7,835 bases of DNA from assembly GCA_031282465.1 (NCBI GenBank), contig JAITDR010000011.1, positions 1 through 7,835 on the forward strand, given 5' to 3'. The stretch's first letter is position 1, and each line of letters begins with the position of its first letter. This DNA is from Desulfovibrio sp. (GTDB lineage: Bacteria > Desulfobacterota > Desulfovibrionia > Desulfovibrionales > Desulfovibrionaceae). Below are positions 1 through 6,995 of the stretch, piece after piece. The position numbers and the translations under genes were made by a program. Under the pieces are notes generated by a model. That model had not been told where the DNA came from, made no database searches, and saw only the letters and a program-made list of their open reading frames with translations.

Positions 1-545
1 TTGACCGCGTCGGCGCCGAGTTCGGCTCCCACGCGGGCGCAATGGGCCACGACTTCCGGGGCGAGGCTGTTCGGAATTTTCGGACCGCGCCCGTAGACCA
101 TGGCCAGGAGCGGCATGCCCCAGCGCTCCGATTCGCGGGATACGCGTCCGAAATCGGCCAGCATTTCCGCCTCGTAGGTGTCGCCGAGATTCACATGGAT
201 GGATATGCCGTCGGCGCCGAGGCAGATGGCATCCTCAACGGAGGCGGTCAGGGTTTTGCGATTGGGGTACGGAGAGAGGTCGGTGCTGGAGGAAAGGTGC
301 AGAATGAGGCCGAGATCGCGCCCGCTTTTGCGGTGTCCGCAGCGCACGAGGGCCTTGTGGCCGAGTACGGCGTTCGCACCGCCTTCCGCGACGTCGGTGA
401 CGGCCTTGGTCATATGTTCCAGGCCGTCGAGCGGGCCCACAGAAACGCCGTGATCCATGGGAACGATGATGCTTTTGCCGGTGTCGCGGTTGAAGAGCCT
501 TTCCATCCTGATTGATTTGCCGATCTGCATGAACTGCATCTGCAT
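1..545 (-). CDS. DhnA-family class I aldolase, probable 2-amino-3,7-dideoxy-D-threo-hept-6-ulosonate (ADH) synthase, partial
   Basis: Reading the minus strand from the ATG at 545-543 gives 181 codons with no stop before the window edge, so the 3' part is missing. The start has an AAGGA Shine-Dalgarno at 558-554. Visible motifs are [16 protein letters not shown] (residues 9-24), PMDHGVS (29-35, with the family's conserved active-site Asp at D31), [11 protein letters not shown] (54-64) and [12 protein letters not shown] (110-121). [11 protein letters not shown] (144-154) carries the conserved Tyr at Y151. The last codons read GADAV, and the final two bases (AA) fit the Schiff-base Lys that follows this motif in the family. 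ADH synthase condenses aspartate semialdehyde with a ketose-phosphate-derived unit, making the precursor that AroB' (3-dehydroquinate synthase II) converts for aromatic amino acid synthesis. An archaeal-type fructose-bisphosphate aldolase is the main alternative. The aromatic leader peptide upstream strongly favours the aromatic pathway role. Confidence 0.8.
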   Translation of the reverse strand, partial: MQMQFMQIGKSIRMERLFNRDTGKSIIVPMDHGVSVGPLDGLEHMTKAVTDVAEGGANAVLGHKALVRCGHRKSGRDLGLILHLSSSTDLSPYPNRKTLTASVEDAICLGADGISIHVNLGDTYEAEMLADFGRVSRESERWGMPLLAMVYGRGPKIPNSLAPEVVAHCARVGAELGADAV

Positions 546-625
546 GGCTGTCTTCCTTGTCGGTATGGGGAAAGGGATGTCCCCGGCTCCGGTTCCCGTC
601 GCCCGTCCCTTGCTCCGCTGCCGGC

Positions 626-664
626 GGAAAAGAAAGGGCCGCCGGCATTTCGCCCGCGGCCCTT
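626..664 (-). terminator. Rho-independent terminator in the aldolase leader (attenuator terminator)
   Basis: On the minus strand, AAGGGCCGC (664-656) pairs perfectly with GCGGCCCTT (642-634). A G-G mismatch and an inner GGC/GCC pair close a GAAAT loop. The stem runs directly into TCTTTTCC (633-626), giving a U-rich tail after a very GC-rich hairpin. It lies between the leader peptide and the aldolase start, so it would stop transcription before the gene unless it is prevented from folding. On the + strand no T-tract follows, so it is directional. Confidence 0.8.
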
Positions 665-712
665 GGGTGACGTTGTTCCAAACCTGTCAGACACGTCCCT
701 CGTTGCCGCGGG
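653..712 (-). promoter_or_regulatory. Alternative pairing that would act as antiterminator
   Basis: The minus-strand segment CCCGCGGC (712-705), inside the leader-peptide reading frame at codons 30-32, is the exact reverse complement of GCCGCGGG (660-653). The latter forms most of the 5' arm of the terminator at 664-634. The two pairings exclude each other. A ribosome paused on the aromatic codons at 740-720 would mostly leave 712-705 free to form the antiterminator. A ribosome running on to the stop at 689-687 would cover or displace it and let the terminator fold. The complementarity is read from the sequence; the switching behaviour is inferred from known trp/phe-type attenuation. Confidence 0.6.
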
Positions 713-800
713 TTCCGCTGTAAAAAAAGTAAAACCAGAACACGGAGTTCGGTTGAATTTCAGCGTATGCGGGCCGGACGGCCGGGACGTAGGTCTTCAC
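687..800 (-). CDS. Aromatic leader peptide (attenuator, 37 aa)
   Basis: A short minus-strand frame runs from GTG (800-798) to TGA (689-687). An AAGGA Shine-Dalgarno lies at 815-811, 10 nt ahead of the start. The 37-residue peptide carries nine aromatic residues, seven of them consecutive: FWFYFFY at residues 21-27 (740-720), plus Tyr4 and Tyr12. Such a run is a hallmark of leader peptides whose translation senses charged tRNA, like the Phe-rich leader of E. coli pheST and the Trp leader of trp operons. It sits directly behind a good promoter and ahead of a terminator preceding the aldolase/ADH synthase gene. Its likely role is therefore in cis: stalling when Phe, Tyr or Trp is scarce. Mixing all three aromatics fits control of a common first step. 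The GTG start is the least certain point; the peptide itself probably has no function once made. Confidence 0.8.
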   Translation of the reverse strand: MKTYVPAVRPAYAEIQPNSVFWFYFFYSGTRGNEGRV

Positions 801-828
801 GATGTCGTTTTCCTTAATTTTTTGCTTG

Positions 829-855
829 TGTATAGGGAGGCAGGACACTTGTCAA
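829..855 (-). promoter_or_regulatory. Sigma70-like promoter for the aromatic leader and aldolase
   Basis: The minus strand shows a perfect -35 TTGACA (855-850) and a -10 TATACA (834-829) with a 15-nt spacer, a little short; shifting the -10 to TACACA gives 17. Transcription would begin near 822, about 22 nt before the leader-peptide GTG. The position relative to the leader frame and its Shine-Dalgarno supports it. Confidence 0.65.
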
Positions 856-895
856 GCGTTTTTTCGACCCTTTGCCGACAATTTTCGGAAGTCGC

Positions 896-924
896 CGTTT
901 GCACAGCGCCGGCACATCAATAAT
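896..924 (+). promoter_or_regulatory. Weak candidate promoter for the cas operon or a short leader RNA
   Basis: AATAAT at 919-924 matches the -10 consensus in five of six positions and lies in an AT-rich stretch. The -35 side is poor: only a TTTGCA-like stretch around 898-903 at sub-optimal spacing. If real, transcription would start near 931. No better + strand promoter was seen between 856 and the cas3 ribosome-binding site, so an activator-dependent promoter is possible. Confidence 0.3.
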
Positions 925-930
925 ACAGTG

Positions 931-1010
931 ACTTTTAAGTAAAAATTCAGTAAACGCGTTGTGCCGAGAAGGCCGGGCTGAATTGTCGGGAGTACTTCCC
1001 GGCGTTTTTT
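931..1010 (+). ncRNA. Possible structured leader or small RNA ahead of cas3
   Basis: This non-coding stretch can fold into two consecutive stems. AATTCAG (944-950) pairs with CTGAATT (978-984), and the adjacent terminator-like hairpin at 985-1004 follows immediately. An alternative stem, GCCGGG (972-977) with CCCGGC (998-1003), competes for the same 3' arm and would end at the same T-tract. If the candidate promoter at 896-924 is used, an RNA of about 80 nt would be released here, or cas3 transcription would be attenuated. No transcription evidence is available. Confidence 0.25.
985..1010 (+). terminator. Hairpin plus T-tract upstream of cas3
   Basis: GTCGGGA (985-991) can pair with TCCCGGC (997-1003), including one G-U wobble, around a short loop. 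GTTTTTT (1004-1010) follows on the + strand. No + strand gene lies upstream in the window, so it does not end an obvious gene. It may insulate cas3 from read-through, end a small RNA, or attenuate the cas transcript. Confidence 0.5.
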
Positions 1011-1093
1011 ACCGAATCGGCCGCGTAGGCACAATGTTTTCGTTTTCCGTCCGTCCGGGCGGAGCACCTCACACCATACGCCGAAAAATCGGC

Positions 1094-1100
1094 AAGGAGG
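1094..1100 (+). promoter_or_regulatory. Ribosome-binding site fixing the cas3 start
   Basis: AAGGAGG, a near-perfect Shine-Dalgarno, lies 8 nt ahead of the ATG at 1109. It decides that start over the in-frame TTG at 959, which lacks such a site and whose extra 50 codons run through the terminator-like hairpin. Confidence 0.9.
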
Positions 1101-1108
1101 TACGGCAA

Positions 1109-3475
1109 ATGTGCGACACGAGCAGGGAAAAAACAACGTTACTGGCCAGACCGGGGCAAGAGTTGCGTGAGCATTTGCTTGCTGTAGCTGAGCGCGCGGC
1201 AACGTTTGCCGGTCGTTTTGGGGCGGCCGCCTGGGGGCGAGCCCTCGGTTTGCTGCACGATATCGGCAAGGCGGGCGGAAAGTTTCAGCGCCGCGTGCGG
1301 GGAGAAAATCTGTCGGTGGATCACTCCACTGCCGGCGCCCGCCAAGCGGTGCTTGATGCAGGTCGGCTGCCGCCCGACCGGCGTGGAGTGGGGAAGCTCC
1401 TCGCCTATTGCATTGCTGGACACCATGCGGGGCTACCGAACGGTCGTTCTAAAGATCAATCCACTGCGACAGGCACATTGCAGTACAGACTTGATCCGGC
1501 ACACCGTAAAATAGAGGATTATTCGGCTTGGCGGGACTGCCTTGGGGTGGATATGTGCGACTATCCCGATTTCACAACCTGCCCTTTTGATACCGGCCCG
1601 CACTTGATCGGTTTCCGCATTGCCTTCTTTCTGCGTATGCTCTTTTCCTGTCTTGTCGACGCTGACCGTCTGGACGCGGAAGCTGTCGGAACCCTGCAGG
1701 ACCGTGAGCGTTCGGCCCGCCGTATGTATCCCGACATAAAGGACCTGCGCGCACGACTGGATAGTTTCCTGCAAAAAAAAGCAGCAACGGCGCAACCCGG
1801 CCATGTCAACCGAATCAGGGCGGAAGTGCTGCAGTATTGCCGGGCAGCCGCAGAACAGGAGCCCGGACTTTTTTCACTGACCGTGCCTACGGGGGGCGGC
1901 AAAACGCTTTCATCCCTGGCCTTTGCTTTGGCGCATGCGGAGCGCTGTCACTTGGACAGAATAGTTTACGTCATACCTTATACGAGTATTATTGAGCAAA
2001 ATGCCGACGTATTTCGCGAAGCACTGGACGACGCCGACGGGCAATTCGTGATTGAACACCACAGCAATCTTGTGCTCCCGAAAAAACGTGACAACGCCGA
2101 TCTTCATGCCGCCAAAGGCAGTGAAGAAATTGACGACGACAGTCCGCACCCTGCCACGGAAAATTGGGATGCGCCGGTAATTATAACCACATCAGTGCAA
2201 TTTTTTGAGAGTCTTTTCAGCGCACGGGCAGGACGTTGCCGCAAGCTGCACAACTTGGCTAAAAGCGTTATTGTTCTGGATGAGGCGCAAATGTTGCCTC
2301 TGCCGTATCTGCGCCCATGCATTGAAGTAATACGCGAATTATCGGCAAGTTACGGGGCGAGTATCGTTCTCTGTACTGCAACGCAGCCTGCATTGAACGC
2401 GCCTTCCGATGCGCCGGACGGCAGCTGCGAAGGACTTGTAAACGGCCTCACCGGTGTCCGGGAAATCATTCCGGACCCGAAAATCCTGCATGCGTCGTTA
2501 AAACGTGTAGAGATATATCATATCGGGGAGTTGTCCGATGCCGCACTTGCTGAACGCCTGGCTGCGGAACCGTGTGTGCTTTGCATCGTGCCCACACGAC
2601 GTATGGCTCGAAAAATTTTTGACGGACTGCGTGATCGTGTGGCATTATCGCACAATGTGTCTGAAGAGCAAAGAGAACTTTTTCATCTAAGCGCACTGAT
2701 GTGTCCGGAACATCGAACAAAGACGCTTAAAGATATCCACACTGCTCTTGCTGCGTATAAGAACGAAGGTCGGCCGTGCCGTGTGATAAGCACAACACTT
2801 GTCGAAGCCGGCGTTGATCTGGATTTTCCTGTTGTTTACCGCGCCGAGGCAGGCATGGATTCAGTTGCCCAAGCGGCAGGCAGGTGCAATCGTGAAGGCC
2901 GGATGGAAATAGGGCGGGTCTATGTTTTTCGGCCTGAATCAGGCTTGCCGTCCGGCATCATGAGTCGCTCCGCCCAGGCCGCGCGTTCTGTTGCCGAGCG
3001 CCATAAGGCGGATTTGCTGCATCCGGACGCTGTGCGGGATTATTTTTTGGAGCTTTACTGGCAAAGCGGAAAAGACAATCTGGATGCAAAAAATATTATC
3101 GAACGTATCGGTGAAACGGCAAGTAAAGCAGATTTTCCTTTTCGGGAAATAGAGAAGGATTTTCATATCATTGATGAGCAGACACAAGGTCTCATCATTT
3201 CTTACGATGCGACAGCCGAAGAACTGCTGAAAGTTCTCGATTCACTGAAATTCGGCGACAATGCCCGCCCCATACTGCGCCGCCTGCAACGGTACAGCGT
3301 CTCACTCTACGCACATGATTTTGCAACATTGGAGAGGGCCGGAGCCGTCTGTCCTGCAGGACCGGGTGGTCAGGTCGCCGTACTGAGTAACCGCAGCCTC
3401 TATGACACAACGTTTGGGCTTGACCTGTACACAGCCGACCCTGCGATCCTTGCGCCGGGAGACTGCGTGTGGTAG
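1109..3475 (+). CDS. cas3: Type I-C CRISPR-associated helicase-nuclease Cas3 (HD domain plus DExD/H helicase)
   Basis: The 788-residue product is the effector nuclease of type I interference, recruited by Cascade to nick the displaced strand, then unwind and degrade target DNA. The N-terminal HD nuclease shows H22, the HD pair H50-D51 in LLHDIGKAGGKFQ, H72 in DHSTAGA and H105-H106 in GHHAGLP, all expected metal ligands. The SF2 helicase follows: Walker A PTGGGKT (260-266, K265), Walker B DEAQ (391-394), the CTATQPA motif III, TTLVEAGVDL (motif V) and QAAGRCNREGR (588-598, motif VI with its arginines). HD and helicase are fused in one intact chain, as is usual for I-C. It opens the cas operon; the next gene starts 195 bp downstream, a gap larger than any other in the operon. 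An A8 run at 1773-1780 lies in a linker between the domains. Confidence 0.97.
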   Translation: MCDTSREKTTLLARPGQELREHLLAVAERAATFAGRFGAAAWGRALGLLHDIGKAGGKFQRRVRGENLSVDHSTAGARQAVLDAGRLPPDRRGVGKLLAYCIAGHHAGLPNGRSKDQSTATGTLQYRLDPAHRKIEDYSAWRDCLGVDMCDYPDFTTCPFDTGPHLIGFRIAFFLRMLFSCLVDADRLDAEAVGTLQDRERSARRMYPDIKDLRARLDSFLQKKAATAQPGHVNRIRAEVLQYCRAAAEQEPGLFSLTVPTGGGKTLSSLAFALAHAERCHLDRIVYVIPYTSIIEQNADVFREALDDADGQFVIEHHSNLVLPKKRDNADLHAAKGSEEIDDDSPHPATENWDAPVIITTSVQFFESLFSARAGRCRKLHNLAKSVIVLDEAQMLPLPYLRPCIEVIRELSASYGASIVLCTATQPALNAPSDAPDGSCEGLVNGLTGVREIIPDPKILHASLKRVEIYHIGELSDAALAERLAAEPCVLCIVPTRRMARKIFDGLRDRVALSHNVSEEQRELFHLSALMCPEHRTKTLKDIHTALAAYKNEGRPCRVISTTLVEAGVDLDFPVVYRAEAGMDSVAQAAGRCNREGRMEIGRVYVFRPESGLPSGIMSRSAQAARSVAERHKADLLHPDAVRDYFLELYWQSGKDNLDAKNIIERIGETASKADFPFREIEKDFHIIDEQTQGLIISYDATAEELLKVLDSLKFGDNARPILRRLQRYSVSLYAHDFATLERAGAVCPAGPGGQVAVLSNRSLYDTTFGLDLYTADPAILAPGDCVW

Positions 3476-3483
3476 TGCTTGCG

Positions 3484-3592
3484 TACAATTTTTTGCGGTC
3501 CACACAACGCGCCGTGCGCCGTACAAGGTCCGGCGCGTTGCCGTCGGCGGCATGGACGAGGCGAAGACGACGTGAGCGAGGCGAAAATTGTA
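3484..3592. repeat. Intergenic inverted-repeat element between cas3 and cas5c
   Basis: TACAATTTT (3484-3492) is the exact reverse complement of AAAATTGTA (3584-3592). Inside lies a perfect 10-bp stem, CAACGCGCCG (3505-3514) with CGGCGCGTTG (3531-3540). CGAGGCGAA is repeated directly at 3557-3565 and 3577-3585. The 109-bp unit resembles a small palindromic intergenic repeat or a MITE-like insertion. Without the rest of the genome I cannot tell whether it is dispersed. No T-tract follows the inner stem, so it is not an obvious terminator. Confidence 0.45.
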
Positions 3593-3612
3593 TTTTTCGT
3601 CGAAGCTGTTCC

Positions 3613-4339
<727 letters not shown>

Positions 4340-4351
4340 TAAGGAGGCGCC

Positions 4352-6112
4352 ATGATTTTGCAAGCTCTGAACGCTTATTATGAGCGTCTGGCGGCGGATC
4401 CGGATTCCGGGATCGCGTTGCGCGGATTCAGCAGGCAACCTGTACCTTTTGCCCTTGAAATCAGCAGTGACGGCGGCTTTATACAGGTGCTGGACTTGAG
4501 AGACCATTCAAAAAAAAAGAAAGATGCCGCGCAACTGATCCTCCCTGAACCGCTGAAGACTTCCGGTTCGGGTTTTTCCGCAAATTTTATGTGGGACAAC
4601 ACCGGCTATGTTCTCGGCATAGACACGAAGGGCAATCCTGAGCGGTCGGCCAAGGCTTTTTCAGCATTCTGCGATCGACTGAAGGAAGTCGGAGGGAATC
4701 TGGAGGATGCAGGCTTTGCGGCCGTGTGCAACTTCCTGAAGCATTGGAAGCCGGAGACAGCCTTGGAATGGCCGGAATGGAAAGATATGGCCGGGCGCAA
4801 CCTCGTCTTCCGTCTGGCCGATGAACGGTATTTTGTTCATGAGCGCCCTGCTGTGCGCCGTGCTTGGCTCACTTATTACGAAACGGTGACATCGTCAATC
4901 CGTGGTCAGTGCCTCGTCACAGGCAAGACTGGTTCTATAGACCCGACGCATCCGAAAATACAAGGGGTTAAAGATGCGCAAAGCACCGGTGCATCTTTGG
5001 TATCCTTTAATGCCGATGCGTTTACTTCCTATGGGAAAGACCAGAGCTATAATGCGCCGGTCAGCGAAGAAGCGGCCTTTAATTACACGACGGCGCTGAA
5101 CGACCTGTTGCGGCGCGGCAGCCGCCAGAGGGTACAGATCGGCGATGCCTCGACCGTCTTCTGGACGGAGCGGGAGACGCGATCTGAAAGCTTGTTGCCG
5201 TTCGCATTCAGTCAAAGCGAAGATCAAAGCGAGCTGGTCGCCTTGAGACATTTTCTTGAAGCCGTCCGTGACGGCAAGATGCCGGAAGAACTTGAAGACG
5301 AGGCTGATACCCGCACATATGTGCTGGGTCTGTCCCCCAACGCCGGACGCATCAGTGTGCGCTTTTGGCATGTAGACACGGTGGCGGGCATGTGGGACAA
5401 ACTCGGCAGGCACTTCGCGGATATCCAAATTGAGCGGCAATATGAAAACGACCCCGTCTTTCCTCCGCAATGGCTTTTGCTTAAAGCGGCCGCGGTGCGG
5501 GAGGATCTGGATAATCTGTCGCCGCTGCTTTCCGGGGCGTTCATGCGCTCCATCCTCAGCGGAGAGGCGTATCCGGCTGCTTTGCTTGCCGCCGTGATGG
5601 GGCGCATAGGTGCGGAGCAAAAAATTACCTATGCACGAGCGGCTTTGCTGAAAGCCTGCCTTGTCAGAAATTTCCGCCAGCGCGGACAAAAACAGGAGGT
5701 ATCCGTGAGTCTGGATGAACACACTACCAACGTGCCTTACAGATTGGGCCGCCTTTTCGCAGTGCTGGAAAAACTCCAGCAGGAGGCCGTTCCCGGCGCG
5801 AACAGCACTATCAAAGATCGCTGTTTCGGCTCGGCTTCGGCTACGCCGCGGGCGGTATTCCCGATGCTTTTGCGTCTCGCGCAGCATCACGCGGCCAAAA
5901 TCAGATACGGGTATGCCCACGACAAACGTATCGCCGATATCCTGGAGAGTATCGACATTGCGCGCGGTGGATTTCCCGCCTACCTGCCTTTGGAAGATCA
6001 GGGGTTGTTTGCTTTGGGATACTACCATCAGCGCAACAGACTGTGGACGTCACAAAAGACCGATTCCGATATCAATACCGACACAGGCGAAGAGGCCGCC
6101 GAGGAGAAATAA
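4352..6112 (+). CDS. cas8c: Type I-C Cascade large subunit Cas8c (Csd1)
   Basis: The 586-residue large subunit recognises the PAM and helps open the target duplex before Cas3 recruitment. Recognisable Csd1 features are the N-terminal MILQALNAYYERL, a GKTG-containing stretch CLVTGKTGSIDPTHPKIQGV (187-206), SLVSFNADAFTSYG (215-228) and the helical C-terminal region with GRLFAVLEKLQQEA. Length is normal for the family. It starts 12 nt after the cas5c stop, with a strong AAGGAGG at 4341-4347. The last 135 codons are also read separately as Cas11c from a GTG at 5705. A run of nine A residues (4510-4518) spans codons 53-56, Ser-Lys-Lys-Lys, and forms an A-AAA-AAG slippery heptamer in frame. A slip in either direction meets a stop within about ten codons. 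Confidence 0.95.
   Translation: MILQALNAYYERLAADPDSGIALRGFSRQPVPFALEISSDGGFIQVLDLRDHSKKKKDAAQLILPEPLKTSGSGFSANFMWDNTGYVLGIDTKGNPERSAKAFSAFCDRLKEVGGNLEDAGFAAVCNFLKHWKPETALEWPEWKDMAGRNLVFRLADERYFVHERPAVRRAWLTYYETVTSSIRGQCLVTGKTGSIDPTHPKIQGVKDAQSTGASLVSFNADAFTSYGKDQSYNAPVSEEAAFNYTTALNDLLRRGSRQRVQIGDASTVFWTERETRSESLLPFAFSQSEDQSELVALRHFLEAVRDGKMPEELEDEADTRTYVLGLSPNAGRISVRFWHVDTVAGMWDKLGRHFADIQIERQYENDPVFPPQWLLLKAAAVREDLDNLSPLLSGAFMRSILSGEAYPAALLAAVMGRIGAEQKITYARAALLKACLVRNFRQRGQKQEVSVSLDEHTTNVPYRLGRLFAVLEKLQQEAVPGANSTIKDRCFGSASATPRAVFPMLLRLAQHHAAKIRYGYAHDKRIADILESIDIARGGFPAYLPLEDQGLFALGYYHQRNRLWTSQKTDSDINTDTGEEAAEEK
5694..5707 (+). promoter_or_regulatory. Internal ribosome-binding site and start codon for cas11c
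   Basis: AGGAGG at 5694-5699 lies 5 nt before a GTG at 5705-5707 that is exactly in frame with cas8c (codon 452). Codons there encode Gln-Glu-Val-Ser-Val. A consensus Shine-Dalgarno deep inside a coding region is unusual and decides this internal start. Confidence 0.8.
5705..6112 (+). CDS. cas11c: Type I-C Cascade small subunit Cas11c, translated from within cas8c
   Basis: In I-C systems the small subunit is not a separate gene but is translated independently from the 3' end of cas8c, and it is needed for a working Cascade. Here an internal AGGAGG and GTG, in frame with cas8c, would give 135 residues, close to the size expected for Cas11c. The product starts with SLDEHTTNVPYRLGRLF after the initiator. 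It continues with helical segments containing FAVLEKLQQEAVPGANSTI and SATPRAVFPMLLRLAQHHAAK, and ends in an acidic tail (GEEAAEEK) shared with Cas8c. Small subunits line the inner belly of Cascade and hold the non-target strand. The start site is read from the sequence; independent translation follows established I-C biology rather than data for this locus. Confidence 0.85.
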   Translation: MSLDEHTTNVPYRLGRLFAVLEKLQQEAVPGANSTIKDRCFGSASATPRAVFPMLLRLAQHHAAKIRYGYAHDKRIADILESIDIARGGFPAYLPLEDQGLFALGYYHQRNRLWTSQKTDSDINTDTGEEAAEEK

Positions 6113-6114
6113 TC

Positions 6115-6981
6115 ATGAATACCGTAAAAAATCGTTATGAATTTGTTTTGCTTTTTGATGTGGAAAACGGCAACCCCAACGGCGATCCCGATGCCGGCAA
6201 CATGCCGCGTATTGACCCGGAGACGAACTACGGTCTTGTTACCGATGTATGCCTGAAACGTAAAGTGCGCAATTTTGTGGAAATAGCCAAAGGTAATAAT
6301 TCTCCGTTTTGTATCTATATTCGTGAGAAAGCCGTTCTCTCGACAGTGCGTGACGCGGCGTATAAAATTGTAGAGGGTAAAAGCGTAACAGAGGCGGATA
6401 AAGTGCGTCTGGGTCGTGATTTCATGTGCGCGAACTTTTTCGATGTGCGTGCCTTTGGGGCTGTAATGTCGACAAAATTGAATAATTGCGGACAGGTCCG
6501 CGGCCCGGTGCAGATCGTTTTTGCCCGCTCTATTGAGCCTGTCACGCCGCTCGACACGTCCATCACGCGTATGGCAGTGGAAACAGCCAAGGAAGCTGAT
6601 GCGCAAAGCGGGGACAATCGCACGATGGGTCGCAAGCATATCATACCGTACGGGCTGTTCCGTGCCGAAGGCTTTATTTCGGCCCCGTTTGCGGAACAGA
6701 CAGGTTTTTCCGACGAGGACCTTGAATTGTTGTGGCAGGCACTGTCGGTGATGTTCGACCATGATCATTCCGCCGCGCGCGGCAAAATGAGCACACGCAA
6801 GCTTATTGTTTTCAGGCATGCGGACAGGCTCGGCAATGCTCCTGCGCAAAAGCTGTTTGATTTGGTGAAAGTACGCAGACGCACAGATGCGTCTATTCCG
6901 GCACGCAGTTTTGGGGACTATGATGTCGATATTGATACCGCAGGTGTGCCTGAAAAAGTAACGCTCGAAGTAAGAGTGTAA
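6115..6981 (+). CDS. cas7: Type I-C Cascade backbone subunit Cas7c (Csd2)
   Basis: This 288-residue RAMP protein forms the helical backbone that binds the crRNA spacer. The start is the ATG at 6115, 2 nt after the cas8c stop. GAGGAG at 6101-6106, inside the end of cas8c, serves as Shine-Dalgarno, which rules out the longer in-frame TTG at 6043. Family motifs are VENGNPNGDPDAGNMPR (16-32), the DVRAFGAV segment, RGPVQIVFARSI, GDNRTMGRKHIIPYGLF and the SVMFDHDHSAARGKMSTRKL region. The C terminus ends with a typical VTLEVRV strand. Length is normal. The frame is intact and shows no lesion. It is translationally linked to its neighbours: the start lies 2 nt from the cas8c stop, and its own stop overlaps the ATG of a mini-ORF leading to cas4. 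Confidence 0.96.
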   Translation: MNTVKNRYEFVLLFDVENGNPNGDPDAGNMPRIDPETNYGLVTDVCLKRKVRNFVEIAKGNNSPFCIYIREKAVLSTVRDAAYKIVEGKSVTEADKVRLGRDFMCANFFDVRAFGAVMSTKLNNCGQVRGPVQIVFARSIEPVTPLDTSITRMAVETAKEADAQSGDNRTMGRKHIIPYGLFRAEGFISAPFAEQTGFSDEDLELLWQALSVMFDHDHSAARGKMSTRKLIVFRHADRLGNAPAQKLFDLVKVRRRTDASIPARSFGDYDVDIDTAGVPEKVTLEVRV

Positions 6982-6995
6982 TGAACAGACTGTGA
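6981..6995 (+). other. Four-codon mini-ORF bridging cas7c and cas4
   Basis: ATG-AAC-AGA-CTG-TGA runs exactly from the cas7c stop (TAATG overlap at 6979-6983) to the cas4 ATG (TGATG overlap at 6993-6997). cas4 has no recognisable Shine-Dalgarno. A ribosome ending cas7c could restart here, stop again, and restart on cas4. The overlaps are seen directly; the relay role is inference. Confidence 0.35.

Noticed and set aside
42..515. 157-codon + strand frame opposite the aldolase
   Set aside because: The minus strand encodes a clear DhnA-family aldolase here; the + frame is its shadow with no recognisable motifs.
959..1108. N-terminal extension of cas3 from a TTG at 959
   Set aside because: The extra 50 codons cross the terminator-like hairpin, lack a good ribosome-binding site and do not resemble the start of Cas3; the ATG at 1109 has an ideal AAGGAGG.
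852..1202. 116-codon minus-strand frame across the cas3 start
   Set aside because: It overlaps the promoter region and the cas3 HD domain antisense, and shows no protein family features.
4895..6028. 377-codon minus-strand frame opposite cas8c
   Set aside because: It lies wholly antisense to a well-recognised Cas8c, shows no family resemblance and has a composition typical of a shadow frame.
6043..6114. Longer cas7c start at 6043 within cas8c
   Set aside because: The ATG at 6115 has a proper Shine-Dalgarno and gives the normal Cas7c N terminus before the NGNPNGDPD motif.
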